A DNA stretch of 64,000 bases from Streptomyces sp. DH5 (GCF_020873915.1 NZ_JAHWGP010000022.1:79981-143980), one strand, 5' to 3'; shown: positions 46,021 through 54,654, counted from the stretch's first letter. Numbers and translations: made by a program. Notes: generated by a model from the letters alone, not told the origin.

Positions 46021-46392
46021 GTGACCGTCTCCAAGGCCAAGGCCGCCCTCGTGACCGCGCTCGCCGCCGCGGCGCTCACCGCCCTGCCCGTCACCTCCGC
46101 CCACGCGATCGACAAGGTCCGTGTCGAGCACTGCGCCCTCTTCGGGCTCGAGGCGCGCCCCGACCTGGCCCGCATCGTCAACAACAACGGCTTCGACCTG
46201 CACTGCTTCGCCAACGCCGGCACGATGCAGCTGGCCGTCTACGACATCGACTACGTCTGGTCCGGGAACAACAAGGTGACCGTCGGCTACCAGCAGAAGC
46301 TGGGCGGCGCGAAGCAGTGGGTCACGCTCGCGAAGAACAGCCACCGGAACTTCGACAGCGCGCACAAGATCTTCGAGATCAGGATCCACTGA
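46021..46392 (+). CDS. Small secreted protein, beta/gamma-crystallin-like, paralog 2
   Basis: A 123-residue tandem duplicate of the preceding gene, 47 bp downstream, GTG start at 46021 with AAGGAAG upstream. It has the signal peptide SAHA, the same CFANAGT and SGNNKVTVGYQQKLGGA pattern and the same ending HKIFEIRIH. Identity to paralog 1 is highest in the C-terminal half, around ALYDID/SGNNK. Two cysteines are kept. Confidence 0.7.
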   Translation: MTVSKAKAALVTALAAAALTALPVTSAHAIDKVRVEHCALFGLEARPDLARIVNNNGFDLHCFANAGTMQLAVYDIDYVWSGNNKVTVGYQQKLGGAKQWVTLAKNSHRNFDSAHKIFEIRIH

Positions 46393-46406
46393 GCCCGCCG
46401 GGCCGC

Positions 46407-46976
46407 TCAGAGGCCGCCCATCGGCTCGATGTCGACCCGCACCGGCGTACCCCACACGCGCAGCACCTCGTAGTCGGTGAACTCGTGCACGATGCGGTAC
46501 GCCATGGCGGCACGCGGTCCGCGCCGCTGCGCCGCGACGAACAGCTCGGCCTCGCGCCGGTCCCGGCGCGGGGTCCCGCACAACTGCCACGCCTGCCCGT
46601 TCCACAGCTCCGGCAGCCAGCGCTGCTGCGGCTGCGGCCGGTCCCCGCGCACCCCGTACCGGGACGGCGCGGGCTCGACGGGCGGGGCCTGCGGGGCGGG
46701 GCCGTTGAACTCGGCGCGGCGGGCGGCGCGGCGCCGGGTCTCACAGAGCAGGCACAGGTCGGGGGCGCTCTCGTCGACCGGCCCCGTGGGGTGCTCGGCG
46801 CAGCGCGTGCTGGGCGCGGCCGTGGTGACGCTCTCCTCCAGCAGGTCCAGGGCCCGCCGCAGATCGTCCTTCACTTCGTGCAGGCGGGCGTCCGAGGTGT
46901 CGGCGGACAGTGCCTCGCCGTGCTCACCCAGGACACGCAGGGCTCGGCCCAGGACTTTGAGCTGCGCATGGTTCAT
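46407..46976 (-). CDS. Conserved hypothetical protein with a Cys-pair motif
   Basis: A 189-residue soluble protein. The N-terminus is helical (QLKVLGRALRVLGEHGEAL), the middle has RCAEHP and DLCLLCETRRRAA, a likely zinc-binding site, and the C-terminus (about 110-189) has an aromatic-rich WNGQAWQLCGTPRRDRREAEL. No family is recognised. ATG 46976. It lies 53 bp downstream of murQ, so they may be co-transcribed. Confidence 0.65.
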   Translation of the reverse strand: MNHAQLKVLGRALRVLGEHGEALSADTSDARLHEVKDDLRRALDLLEESVTTAAPSTRCAEHPTGPVDESAPDLCLLCETRRRAARRAEFNGPAPQAPPVEPAPSRYGVRGDRPQPQQRWLPELWNGQAWQLCGTPRRDRREAELFVAAQRRGPRAAMAYRIVHEFTDYEVLRVWGTPVRVDIEPMGGL

Positions 46977-47029
46977 GTGGGTTCTCCGGGTGGGGGACTG
47001 CTCCAGTATCCATCCCGGCGTCGCCCGCG

Positions 47030-47965
47030 TCAGTCGGCCGCCGCTGCCAGCGCCGCGCGCAGGTGGCCGCCGGCCCCGGTGAGGAGCCGGGCCGCGGTGG
47101 GGCCGTCCACACCGGCCAGGAGGACCAGGATCGCGGGCTTGACCTCGCCGTCCGTGGCGGCCAGGGCGCGCTCCACGGCGTCGTCGTCCGCCCCCGTCAC
47201 CTGGGCGACGATCCGCCGGGAGCGGGCTCGCAGCTTCTCGTTCGAGGCGCGGACGTCCACCATCAGGTTCCCGTACGTCTTGCCGAGCCGGATCATCGTG
47301 ATCGTCGACAGCATGTTCAGCACGAGCTTCTGGGCCGTACCGGCCTTCAGACGGGTGGAGCCGGTGAGGAACTCCGGGCCCACGACCACCTCGATGCCGT
47401 GTTCGGCCGCCGCCGCCAGGGCGCTGCCGCGGTTGCAGGACAGTCCCACGGTGAGGGCGCCGCGTCCGCGGGCGTACGCGACGGCACCGACCGCGTAGGG
47501 GGTGCGGCCGGAGGCGGAGATCCCGACCACCGTGTCGTCGGCGGTCAGTTCCAGCGCGGCCAGGTCGGCGGCGGCCAGTTCCCCGGAGTCCTCGGCGCCC
47601 TCGACGGAGGTGACCATGGCGGCCGGGCCGCCCGCGATCAGGCCGACGACCTGCTCCGGGTCGGTGTTGAACGTCGGCGGGCACTCGGAGGCGTCCAGCA
47701 CGCCCAGCCGTCCGGCGGTGCCCGCCCCGGCGTACACCAGCCGCCCGCCGCGGGCCATCCGCTCGGCGACGGCGTCGATGGCGGCGGCGATCACCGGTGC
47801 CTGCTCGGCCACGGCGCCGGCCACCGAGGCGTCCTCCCGGTTCATCAGCCGGGCGATGTCGAGGGTGGGCAACCGGTCGACGTCCGCCAGTTCGGGCCGG
47901 TACGCCTCGGTGGTGAGCGTCTCCAGCTGGGCGCGGAGGTCGCGGTGGTGGGAGGCAGAGGGCAT
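47030..47965 (-). CDS. murQ: N-acetylmuramic acid 6-phosphate etherase
   Basis: Cleaves the D-lactyl ether of MurNAc-6-P to give GlcNAc-6-P, a cell-wall recycling step that feeds NagA. It has 311 residues with a SIS fold: RLVYAGAGTAGRLGVLDASE (signature), CPPTFNTDP, and EGAEDSG with the catalytic Glu. ATG 47965. It is controlled, most likely, by the adjacent RpiR-type regulator, on the same strand upstream. A minisatellite lies in its leader. Confidence 0.95.
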   Translation of the reverse strand: MPSASHHRDLRAQLETLTTEAYRPELADVDRLPTLDIARLMNREDASVAGAVAEQAPVIAAAIDAVAERMARGGRLVYAGAGTAGRLGVLDASECPPTFNTDPEQVVGLIAGGPAAMVTSVEGAEDSGELAAADLAALELTADDTVVGISASGRTPYAVGAVAYARGRGALTVGLSCNRGSALAAAAEHGIEVVVGPEFLTGSTRLKAGTAQKLVLNMLSTITMIRLGKTYGNLMVDVRASNEKLRARSRRIVAQVTGADDDAVERALAATDGEVKPAILVLLAGVDGPTAARLLTGAGGHLRAALAAAAD

Positions 47966-48065
47966 GGGCGATCTTCCAATTCGGGAGGGGTCGGACTACC
48001 CGGGGGCGCGGGACCGTGTCGGCATGCGGCCGCGCCGCGTGGGCGCGGACAGCCGCGGACGGCCC

Positions 48066-48170
48066 GTGGACGGCTAGGGAAAGCCCGTGGACAGCCAGGG
48101 AAACCGTGGACGGCCGGGGAAAGCCCGTGGACGGCCAGGGAAACCGTGGACGGCCAGGGAAACCGTGGAC
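48066..48170. repeat. 19/21-bp alternating minisatellite in the murQ upstream region
   Basis: The hexamer GTGGAC recurs at 48066, 48087, 48106, 48127, 48146 and 48165, giving spacings 21, 19, 21, 19, 19. Units alternate GGAAAGCCCGTGGACGGCC and GGAAACCGTGGACGGCC types. A degenerate tail runs to about 48235. Confidence 0.9.
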
Positions 48171-48240
48171 GGCCGGGGAAAGCCAGGGACGGCCCGCGGA
48201 CAGCCCGCGGGCGGTCGCGGGCAAGGGCGACGGCGTGGGC

Positions 48241-49176
48241 CTACGGCCCTCTGCGCGCCGCCCGGTGCCGGTGCGCCAGCGCCTCGTAGGACGCGGCCAG
48301 CGCCGGAGCCGCCGCGTCGTACGTCCGCTGGGCGACCCCCACGAACAGACAGTCCACGACCAGCAACTGCCCCGTCCGGGAGGACATCGCCGCCGGACGC
48401 AGCTCGCTCTCGCGGGCCGTGGACGTGGTCAGGACGTGGTCGGCGTACTGCGTGACGGGGCCGTCGGGGCGGCCGGTGACCGCGACCGTGGTCGCCCCGT
48501 GCTCGAAGGCCACCCGGAGCGGTTCTACGACGTCCCCGGTGGTTCCCGAGTGGGTGATCGCGATCGCCACGTCACCCGGGCGGAGCTGCACCGCGTTGGT
48601 GACGGCGAGGTGCGGGTCGCTGTGGGCGTGCGCCAGCAGGCCTATGCGCAGCAGCTTCTGGGTGAGGTCCTGGGCCACGAGCCCCGACGCGCCCACGCCG
48701 TACACATCGGTGCGGCGGGCGCCGGCCAGGGCGGACACGGCCGCGGCGAGCTGCACTGTGTCCAGTCCGGCCGCGGTGTCGGCGAGGGTCTGCTGCTCGT
48801 CGTAGGCGAGCTTGGCCACGACGTCGGCTATCGGATCGTCCACCGCGATGTCCGTGGTGATGGCGGGTGCGCGCCCGGACTGCTGCTGGGCGGCGAGACC
48901 GGCCAGCGCCAGGCGCAGGTCGCGGTAGCCGGGGTAGCCGAGCAGGCGGGCGGTGCGGACGACGGTGGCCTCACTGGTGCCGGTGAGCTCGGCGAGTCCG
49001 GTGACCGTGAGGGCCGCGCAGCCGGCCGGGTCGGCGGCGACGGCCTCGGCGACCCGCTGCATGGACCGGGTCATCGACGGCGCCAGTGTGCGCACCTTGG
49101 CCGCGAGGGCGGCGGGCGCGGGCGGCGCGGGCGCGGCACCGCCGCTCGCGAAAATTTCCTTCACGTCATCGGTCAC
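48241..49176 (-). CDS. RpiR/MurR-family transcriptional regulator
   Basis: A 311-residue regulator: N-terminal HTH_6 domain (RVAEAVAADPAGCAAL, TSEATVVRTARLLGYPGYRDLR) and C-terminal SIS sugar-phosphate-binding domain (TDVYGVGASGLVAQDLTQKLL, AIAITHSGTTGDVVEPL). In this family the SIS ligand, here perhaps MurNAc-6-P, controls DNA binding. GTG start at 49176. The murQ gene lies downstream, with a minisatellite between. A GAAAGATATTTTC palindrome lies just upstream. Confidence 0.9.
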   Translation of the reverse strand: MTDDVKEIFASGGAAPAPPAPAALAAKVRTLAPSMTRSMQRVAEAVAADPAGCAALTVTGLAELTGTSEATVVRTARLLGYPGYRDLRLALAGLAAQQQSGRAPAITTDIAVDDPIADVVAKLAYDEQQTLADTAAGLDTVQLAAAVSALAGARRTDVYGVGASGLVAQDLTQKLLRIGLLAHAHSDPHLAVTNAVQLRPGDVAIAITHSGTTGDVVEPLRVAFEHGATTVAVTGRPDGPVTQYADHVLTTSTARESELRPAAMSSRTGQLLVVDCLFVGVAQRTYDAAAPALAASYEALAHRHRAARRGP

Positions 49177-49181
49177 ACGCT

Positions 49182-49194
49182 GAAAGATATTTTC
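49182..49194. promoter_or_regulatory. Candidate operator upstream of the RpiR gene
   Basis: GAAAGATATTTTC is a near-palindrome (GAAA ... TTTC) directly upstream of the GTG start; a related GAAAATTTCC is at 49150-49159 inside the gene start. It may be an autoregulatory RpiR site. Confidence 0.5.
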
Positions 49195-49232
49195 GTCGTG
49201 GTCCCGTGGTCAAGAGTGCGCACAATAGGGGC

Positions 49233-49634
49233 ATGGACCCCGAGCACCACGGCGAACCCGGCACGCGGCCGGCCGGCACTCTCGAACAAGCCTTGCACGC
49301 GGCGCGCGCCCTCGTGCTGGCCGACCTGGTCGCGCGTGAGGTCGCCGAGGCGGACGTGGTGTCCCTGGTCGAGGACTCCGTGTCGCACCGGCGCTGGTGG
49401 GTCGGGCAGTGGCCGGAGGGCGCCGGGTTCCTCGCCGGGCTGGTCGCCCAGGACGTGCAGGACGCGCTGCTGGAGCGGCACGGCCGCTGGCCGCTGTGCC
49501 CGGTATGCGGTACGGGCGACCCGCACGCGCTGGAGGTGGAGCCGGAACTCGGCCCCGACCCGCACTGGGTGTGCCACAAGGCGGGGGTGCGGGTCGCGGC
49601 GGTCGGGGGACTCGGCGGAGCGGTCACCTCGTGA
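49233..49634 (+). CDS. Conserved hypothetical protein with CPVC motif
   Basis: A 133-residue protein with helical N-terminal part (ALHAARALVLADLVAREV) and a C-terminal CPVCGTGDPH ... HWVCHKAG that could hold zinc. No family name is claimed. ATG 49233. It overlaps the next gene by 4 bp (GTGA), so the two form a unit. Confidence 0.7.
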   Translation: MDPEHHGEPGTRPAGTLEQALHAARALVLADLVAREVAEADVVSLVEDSVSHRRWWVGQWPEGAGFLAGLVAQDVQDALLERHGRWPLCPVCGTGDPHALEVEPELGPDPHWVCHKAGVRVAAVGGLGGAVTS

Positions 49635-49915
49635 CCGTGTACATCGACCCGCCGACCTGGCCGGGCCACGGCCGGCTCTGGTCCCACCTGGTGAGCGACG
49701 TCTCGTACGCCGAACTGCACCTGTTCGCCGACCGGCTGGGGGTGCCGCGGCGCGCCTTCGAACGGGACCACTACGACATCCCCCGGCACCGGTACGCCGA
49801 CGCGGTGCGCGCGGGAGCGGTCGAGGTCAGCAGCCGCGAGGTGGTGCGGCTGCTGCACGGGGCGGGGCTTCGGCGGCGCAAGCGCGCGGCCGCGGCTCAG
49901 CCGCGGAACTCGTAG
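49631..49915 (+). CDS. DUF4031 protein
   Basis: A 94-residue protein of the DUF4031 family: TVYIDPPTWPGHGRLWSHLV, FADRLGVPRRAFERDHYDIP, YADAVRAGAVEVSSREVVRL. Its function is unknown. GTG start within the stop of the upstream gene. The 3' end overlaps the convergent gene by 19 bp. Confidence 0.88.
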   Translation: MTVYIDPPTWPGHGRLWSHLVSDVSYAELHLFADRLGVPRRAFERDHYDIPRHRYADAVRAGAVEVSSREVVRLLHGAGLRRRKRAAAAQPRNS

Positions 49916-50964
49916 ACGATCCGTCCGGCGTCCTCGCCGGCCCGCGTGAATCCGGCCCGGTCCACGACCCTCCGCGAGGGCGCGTTCTCCCGCTCGACGA
50001 CGGCGACCACCGTCCGTACACCGTCCTGCTCCAGGGCCCAGTGCGACAGGGTGCGCAGCGCCTCGGTGGCGTAGCCGTGGCCGCGGGCTCCGGGGACGAG
50101 GTCGTATCCGATCTCGACCCGGCCGTCCGCGTCGGGGGCCCCGTGGAAACCCATCGCGCCCACCGCGCGGTCGTCCTCGCGCCGGACCAGCACGTACATG
50201 CCCCACTCGGGGTGGAAGGCGCCTTCCTCGTACTGCTTCACCATGATCCCGGCGCCCTCACGGGTGCCCTCGGCGGCGGCCCCGCCGACCCACTCGAACC
50301 CGCCGTCGCCCGCGAGGGACAGATCGGCGGCGGTGGCCGGGGTGACGCCCTCCAGGACGAGCCGGTCCGCGTCGAGCACGGGGTTGTTGCTCCACTTCCA
50401 CGCGGTGACCGGTTCCCGGCCCGGCAGGTCGCCGCGCCCGGTGGCCCACAGGAGGGTCGGCCACGGAGCCCGGCCGGGCCGGACCCGGGGGAAGATCCGG
50501 GTCAGGACGAAGGCGGCCAGGTCGGCGGGCGGTTCGTAGGGGATCCCCAGCCCTTCGGCGATGTCGTGGGTGTGCAGCAGTACTTCGGCGACGCCCATCG
50601 CGGCGAAGCCCTCGCGGTTCGCGTGCCGGAAGGGGAACGGGTGGAAGGCGCGGACCGGGCGGGGGGTGGTGCGGACGGCGGCGGCGAGCAGGGCGCCGGT
50701 CGTGGTGATCACCTGGAGGGCGCCGGTGTTGTCGGTGTCCGCGTCGAGTCCGAAGCCGAAGGGCGTGTACGCGTCCTGCGCCCGGCCGGCGAGCTGTGCC
50801 GCGTAGGCGATGAGATCGCTCGCGATGTGCTCCGCCGTCTTCCGGCAGTCCCACTCCAGCCGCCCGGCCTTCGCCCCCTTCCAGTCCCGGTCGGTGACCG
50901 CCCCCAGCGCCGCCGCGCAGTCGGCGACGGCCTCTTCCACCTGTTCCGCTCCCACAGCACGCAT
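49897..50964 (-). CDS. DinB/MDMPI-like domain fused to a GNAT acetyltransferase
   Basis: A 355-residue fusion. The N-terminal part (about 1-215) resembles mycothiol-dependent maleylpyruvate-isomerase / DinB helical domains, with WDCRKTAEHIASDLIAYAAQ and a later VLLHTHDIAEGL where histidines could bind a metal. The C-terminal part (about 230-355) is GNAT: EIGYDLVPGARGHGYATEALR is the acetyl-CoA loop, and ERENAPSRRVVDRAGFTR the typical end. Substrate unknown. The two activities joined suggest linked thiol and acetylation chemistry. Confidence 0.75.
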   Translation of the reverse strand: MRAVGAEQVEEAVADCAAALGAVTDRDWKGAKAGRLEWDCRKTAEHIASDLIAYAAQLAGRAQDAYTPFGFGLDADTDNTGALQVITTTGALLAAAVRTTPRPVRAFHPFPFRHANREGFAAMGVAEVLLHTHDIAEGLGIPYEPPADLAAFVLTRIFPRVRPGRAPWPTLLWATGRGDLPGREPVTAWKWSNNPVLDADRLVLEGVTPATAADLSLAGDGGFEWVGGAAAEGTREGAGIMVKQYEEGAFHPEWGMYVLVRREDDRAVGAMGFHGAPDADGRVEIGYDLVPGARGHGYATEALRTLSHWALEQDGVRTVVAVVERENAPSRRVVDRAGFTRAGEDAGRIVYEFRG

Positions 50965-50974
50965 GCGGGGCAGG

Positions 50975-51637
50975 TTAAGCGGGCGGGACGGGCGGGGGCG
51001 ACAGCATTTCCAGCTCGCCGCGCAGGTTGTAGCGGGCGGTGGCCTCCCAGTGCTCCCGCCCGTACGGCGTACGGAACAGGCTGGGCAGGGCGAGGAGTTG
51101 GCGCAGTACGTCGGCCCGCCCCTCGCGGAACGCCTCGTTCGGCACGAAGTGGTACTCCTCGCGGACGGCGGCGGTGTAGGCGGCGTACGACGAGGGCGGC
51201 GCGGCGAGGACGGCCAGGTCGGCGTCGCACAGCACCTGGCCGTCGCGGTCGTCGGCGGCCGGGTCGTGGGTGACGGTGAGCCGCACCAGCCGGGCCACTT
51301 CGGCGGTCTTCCGCTCGGGCACCCCGGCCTCGGTCAGGGCCCGCTCGGCGAGGCGGGCGGAGCGTTCCTCGTTCTCGGAGCGGTCCGGCAGGTACACGGC
51401 GTCGTGGAACCAGGCGGCGAGCCGCACGACGTCCGCGTCCGCCGCGTGGTCCGCCAGCTCGTCGACGTGGTCGAGGACCGCCGTGAGGTGGGTGAGCGTG
51501 TGGTAGTGCCGCTGGGGTTCGCGCCAGCGGCCGAGCAGGTCGTCGGCGTACGGCAGCGGGTCGGGGCCGCCGCCGGGCCCGCGGGCCCCTTCCAGGGCGC
51601 GGGCGAAACGGGCGCGCAGGGCTTCGGTGTCGGCCAT
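50975..51637 (-). CDS. HD-domain metal-dependent phosphohydrolase-like protein
   Basis: A 220-residue protein. HYHTLTHL and AAWFHDAVYLP contain the HD metal ligands (H ... HD), and a later DADLAVLAA provides a likely Asp ligand. Such small HD proteins are conserved in actinobacteria with unknown substrate. ATG 51637. It lies 10 bp upstream of the gene ending at 50964, same strand, so the two are an operon. Confidence 0.82.
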   Translation of the reverse strand: MADTEALRARFARALEGARGPGGGPDPLPYADDLLGRWREPQRHYHTLTHLTAVLDHVDELADHAADADVVRLAAWFHDAVYLPDRSENEERSARLAERALTEAGVPERKTAEVARLVRLTVTHDPAADDRDGQVLCDADLAVLAAPPSSYAAYTAAVREEYHFVPNEAFREGRADVLRQLLALPSLFRTPYGREHWEATARYNLRGELEMLSPPPVPPA

Positions 51638-51785
51638 GGCCCCATTGTCCCCTTGGCCCCACAGGCCCGGGAGTGGTGTCGGGTCCCGGGCGGCCGCCGG
51701 AGCGGGGGCGGGAGTTAATTGCGTATCCGTAGGCAACGGCTTCCGGATGGTGGGGCCGGTGAGCGGACTCGTAGGTTCCTGGCAC

Positions 51786-51807
51786 CGGTTCACCGAGCGT
51801 TCAACCA
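51786..51807 (+). promoter_or_regulatory. Candidate PHO box before the subtilase gene
   Basis: GTTCACCGAGC (51786-51796) and GTTCAACCATC (51797-51807) are two adjacent 11-nt repeats beginning GTTCA, the arrangement bound by PhoP in Streptomyces. Confidence 0.5.
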
Positions 51808-51848
51808 TCGCAGCGGCCTCCGTTGTGGGCGCGTTCGGTCGGACGGGT

Positions 51849-51925
51849 CGTGCTTGCCCGCGTCCCCCCACCCGGCCGCCCAGCCCCAGTGGCTCACCTG
51901 GGCGGCCGGAGCGCGGGCAAGCACG
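51849..51925 (+). promoter_or_regulatory. Long leader hairpin next to the subtilase start
   Basis: Two nested perfect stems: outer CGTGCTTGCCCGCG (51849-51862) with CGCGGGCAAGCACG (51912-51925), and inner CCGGCCGCCCAG (51872-51883) with CTGGGCGGCCGG (51898-51909), 14-nt loop. It ends 14 bp before the ATG at 51940. Confidence 0.75.
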
Positions 51926-51939
51926 GACGACTGATTGTC

Positions 51940-53817
51940 ATGAGCAGAACCATCGCCGGTTCCGGACGTCCGGGCCGGCTCGCGAAAGGCCACCCCACCT
52001 TGAACGGTTCCAGACGCCTGCGCATATCCCTCCTGGCGGTGACGACGGCCGCCCTCCTGGGTTCGGGAGTGACGGCCACGGCCGCGACACCGGGCGCGCA
52101 GCCCGCCCCGGCCGGCCCGAAGCCCGCCGCGGACCTCCCCGCCGACGCCCCCGTCGAGCGCCTCATCGTCGGGTACGAGAAGAAGGCCGCCGAGACGAAC
52201 TCCGACGCGGAGGCCAAGAAGGACGCCGCGGCCAAGGGCAGGAAGGCCGGCGAGAGCCTCACCTTCGAACGCCGGCTGGGCACCGGCGCCGCGCTCGTGG
52301 ACCTCGGCGACGATCTCGAGGGCGGCTCCCTGAAGGACGTCATCGACGCCTTCGAGGCCGACCCCGACGTCGCCTACGTCTCCCGCGACACCCGCATGTA
52401 CGCGATGGCGGGCCCCGACGACACCCACTACTCCAGCCAGTGGGACCTCTTCGAGTCCACCGCCGGCATGAACGTGGAGAACGCCTGGGCCGGCGGAGTC
52501 TCCGGTCAGGGCGTCAACGTCGCCGTCATCGACACCGGCTACGTCGCGCACTCCGACCTCGCCGGGAACATCGTCCCCGGCTACGACTTCATCTCCGACG
52601 CGTGGAACGCCCGCGACAGCAACGGCCGCGACAGCAACCCGGCCGACCCGGGCGACTGGACGACCGCCAACGAGTGCTACTCCGGTTCCCAGCCGAGCAC
52701 CTCCTCCTGGCACGGCACGCACGTCGCCGGGACCATCGCGGCCGTCACCGGCAACGGCAAGGGCATCGCCGGCATCGCCTACGACGCGACCGTGCAGCCC
52801 GTCCGGGTCCTCGGCCGGTGCGGCGGCAGCACCGCCGACATCGCCGACGCCATCGTCTGGGCGTCGGGCGGCTACGTCCCCGGCGTGCCCGTCAACAGCG
52901 ACCCGGCCGACGTCATCAACCTCAGCCTCGGCGGCTCCGGCGCCTGCCAGACCGTCACCCAGCAGGCCATCGACGGCGCGGTGAGCCGCGGCACGACCGT
53001 CGTGGTCGCCGCCGGCAACGCCAACGTGAACGCCTCCGGCTTCACCCCGGCGAACTGCTCCCACGTCATCAACGTCGCCGCCGGCGACCGTGAGGGCAAC
53101 CGCGCGAGCTACTCCAACTACGGCACCTCCGTCGACATCACCGCCCCCGGCGGCGAGACGGCCTACGGCCCGGCGAACGGCATCCTCTCCACCCTGAACG
53201 GCAGCACCACCTCGCCCGGTACCGAGACCTACAAGGCCTACCAGGGCACCAGCATGGCCACCCCGCACATCGCCGGCCTCGCCGCGCTGATGTACGACAA
53301 GGACCCGGCCATCACCCCGAGCCGCGTCGAGTCGCTCATCAAGAACAACGCCCGTCCCCTGCCCGGCTCGTGCAGCGGCGGCTGCGGCGCCGGCCTCGCG
53401 GACGCCGCCCGCACGCTCGGCGCGCTCGGCGGCGGCACCGACCCGGAGCCGGAGCCGGACCCGACGGGGAAGACCTTCACCAACTCCGAGGACTGGACCG
53501 TCCCGGACGGTGACGGCCGCTACGTCTACTCGAACGTCCAGGTGAGCGGCGTCAGCGGCTACGCCCCCTCCGACCTGAGGGTCGCGGTGGACATCAAGCA
53601 CACCTACCGCGGTGACCTGAAGGTCCAGCTCGTCGCCCCCAACGGCGCCCTCTTCACGCTGAAGAACTCCAGTGCCTACGACAGCGCCGACAACGTCCTC
53701 GCGACGTACACGGTCAACGCCTCGTCCGTCCTGGCGTCCGGGACCTGGCAGTTGCGCGTGACCGACGTCTACAGGGGTGACACCGGTTACATCGACTCCT
53801 GGAGCCTGACCTTCTGA
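51940..53817 (+). CDS. Secreted S8 subtilisin-like protease with P-domain
   Basis: A 625-residue exported serine protease. Signal peptide with LAVTTAALLGSGVTATA (about 30-48), an I9-type propeptide (to about 150), then the catalytic domain with Asp198 (VIDTGY), His258 (HGTHVAGTIA) and Ser438 (GTSMATPHIAG). The C-terminal P/homoB domain (about 510-625, FTNSEDWTVPDGDGRYVYS) is shared with proprotein convertases. A PEPEPDP linker precedes it. The start at 51940 lacks a clear RBS; a TTG 19 codons on (LNGSRRLRIS) is an alternative. Confidence 0.93.
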   Translation: MSRTIAGSGRPGRLAKGHPTLNGSRRLRISLLAVTTAALLGSGVTATAATPGAQPAPAGPKPAADLPADAPVERLIVGYEKKAAETNSDAEAKKDAAAKGRKAGESLTFERRLGTGAALVDLGDDLEGGSLKDVIDAFEADPDVAYVSRDTRMYAMAGPDDTHYSSQWDLFESTAGMNVENAWAGGVSGQGVNVAVIDTGYVAHSDLAGNIVPGYDFISDAWNARDSNGRDSNPADPGDWTTANECYSGSQPSTSSWHGTHVAGTIAAVTGNGKGIAGIAYDATVQPVRVLGRCGGSTADIADAIVWASGGYVPGVPVNSDPADVINLSLGGSGACQTVTQQAIDGAVSRGTTVVVAAGNANVNASGFTPANCSHVINVAAGDREGNRASYSNYGTSVDITAPGGETAYGPANGILSTLNGSTTSPGTETYKAYQGTSMATPHIAGLAALMYDKDPAITPSRVESLIKNNARPLPGSCSGGCGAGLADAARTLGALGGGTDPEPEPDPTGKTFTNSEDWTVPDGDGRYVYSNVQVSGVSGYAPSDLRVAVDIKHTYRGDLKVQLVAPNGALFTLKNSSAYDSADNVLATYTVNASSVLASGTWQLRVTDVYRGDTGYIDSWSLTF

Positions 53818-53842
53818 CGAGTCGGGTTCCAGGTGAAGGAAG

Positions 53843-53878
53843 AGGGCTTGCCGGTGCCGGGGGGCACCGGCAAGCCCT
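53843..53878. terminator. Subtilase terminator
   Basis: Perfect 16-bp arms AGGGCTTGCCGGTGCC (53843-53858) and GGCACCGGCAAGCCCT (53863-53878), loop GGGG, followed by TCCTC. Confidence 0.88.
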
Positions 53879-53900
53879 TCCTCGCACTAGCGTGTCGGGC

Positions 53901-54581
53901 ATGACGACTCCTGCGGACGTGCACGACGTACGAGACCCCGAACTGCCCGGGCGGCTGCTGGCCGCGGAGCGGGACGCGTTGGTCCCGCTGCTGCGGAGGC
54001 GGGCCGACGCGGACTTCGCGCTGCCGGTGGCGGCGTGTCCCGGATGGACGGTGCGGGATGTGCTGGCGCACTGCTCGGCGGCACTGTCGCGCGTGGTGGA
54101 AAGCCGGTTCGAGAAGGGGGTGTTCTCGCCCGGGAGCAACGAGCGGGACATCGCGGAGCGTGCGGAGTGGACGAACGCCCGGGTCGTGGACGAGCTGGAG
54201 CGGGGGATGACCGAGGCCGGGCCGCTGATCGCCAAGGCGGGCGGACCGCTGGACGTCCTCGCGCTCGGTGAGTGGGTGCACGCCGGGGACGTACGGGTCG
54301 CGCTCGGCGAGCCGGACGCGTACGCGGGTGCGGGGCTGCCGTACGCGCTGGAGCTGCTGGCGCAGGTCACCTGTCTCAAGGGGCACCTCCCCCTGCACGC
54401 CGACCTCGACGACGCCGACGAACCGCTGCGGCTGGGCGGCACCTCGGGGGAGCGTCCCCCCGCCCGCTACATCGGCGACGGCCCGACACTCGTACGGCTG
54501 TACGCGGGGCGGTCCGTGGACGGGGCCTCGTACGAGCTGGCGGGGGCGGAGGCGGCGGAGCTGAACATCTTCGGGGACTGA
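53901..54581 (+). CDS. Maleylpyruvate isomerase / DinB-family mycothiol-dependent protein
   Basis: A 226-residue helical protein of the MDMPI-N type: LLRRRADADFALPVAACPGWTVRDVLAHCSAAL has the typical CPGWTVRDVLAHC start, with the His as a metal ligand, and ALGEWVHAGDVRVALGEP the second. These proteins may use mycothiol. ATG 53901; a GTG 9 bp upstream is possible. Confidence 0.8.
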   Translation: MTTPADVHDVRDPELPGRLLAAERDALVPLLRRRADADFALPVAACPGWTVRDVLAHCSAALSRVVESRFEKGVFSPGSNERDIAERAEWTNARVVDELERGMTEAGPLIAKAGGPLDVLALGEWVHAGDVRVALGEPDAYAGAGLPYALELLAQVTCLKGHLPLHADLDDADEPLRLGGTSGERPPARYIGDGPTLVRLYAGRSVDGASYELAGAEAAELNIFGD

Positions 54582-54654
54582 CCGGGGGAGGGCCGGCCGC
54601 CGGGAGAGTGACCGGTGGGGGCGGGGCGGCCGGGAAGCGGGCGTAGGGTTGGAT

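Larger units (their letters stand above)
51638..51939. promoter_or_regulatory. Intergenic region and leader before the subtilase
   Basis: A 302-bp region. It contains a PHO-box-like pair (51786-51807) and a long hairpin (51849-51925), annotated separately. Confidence 0.5.
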
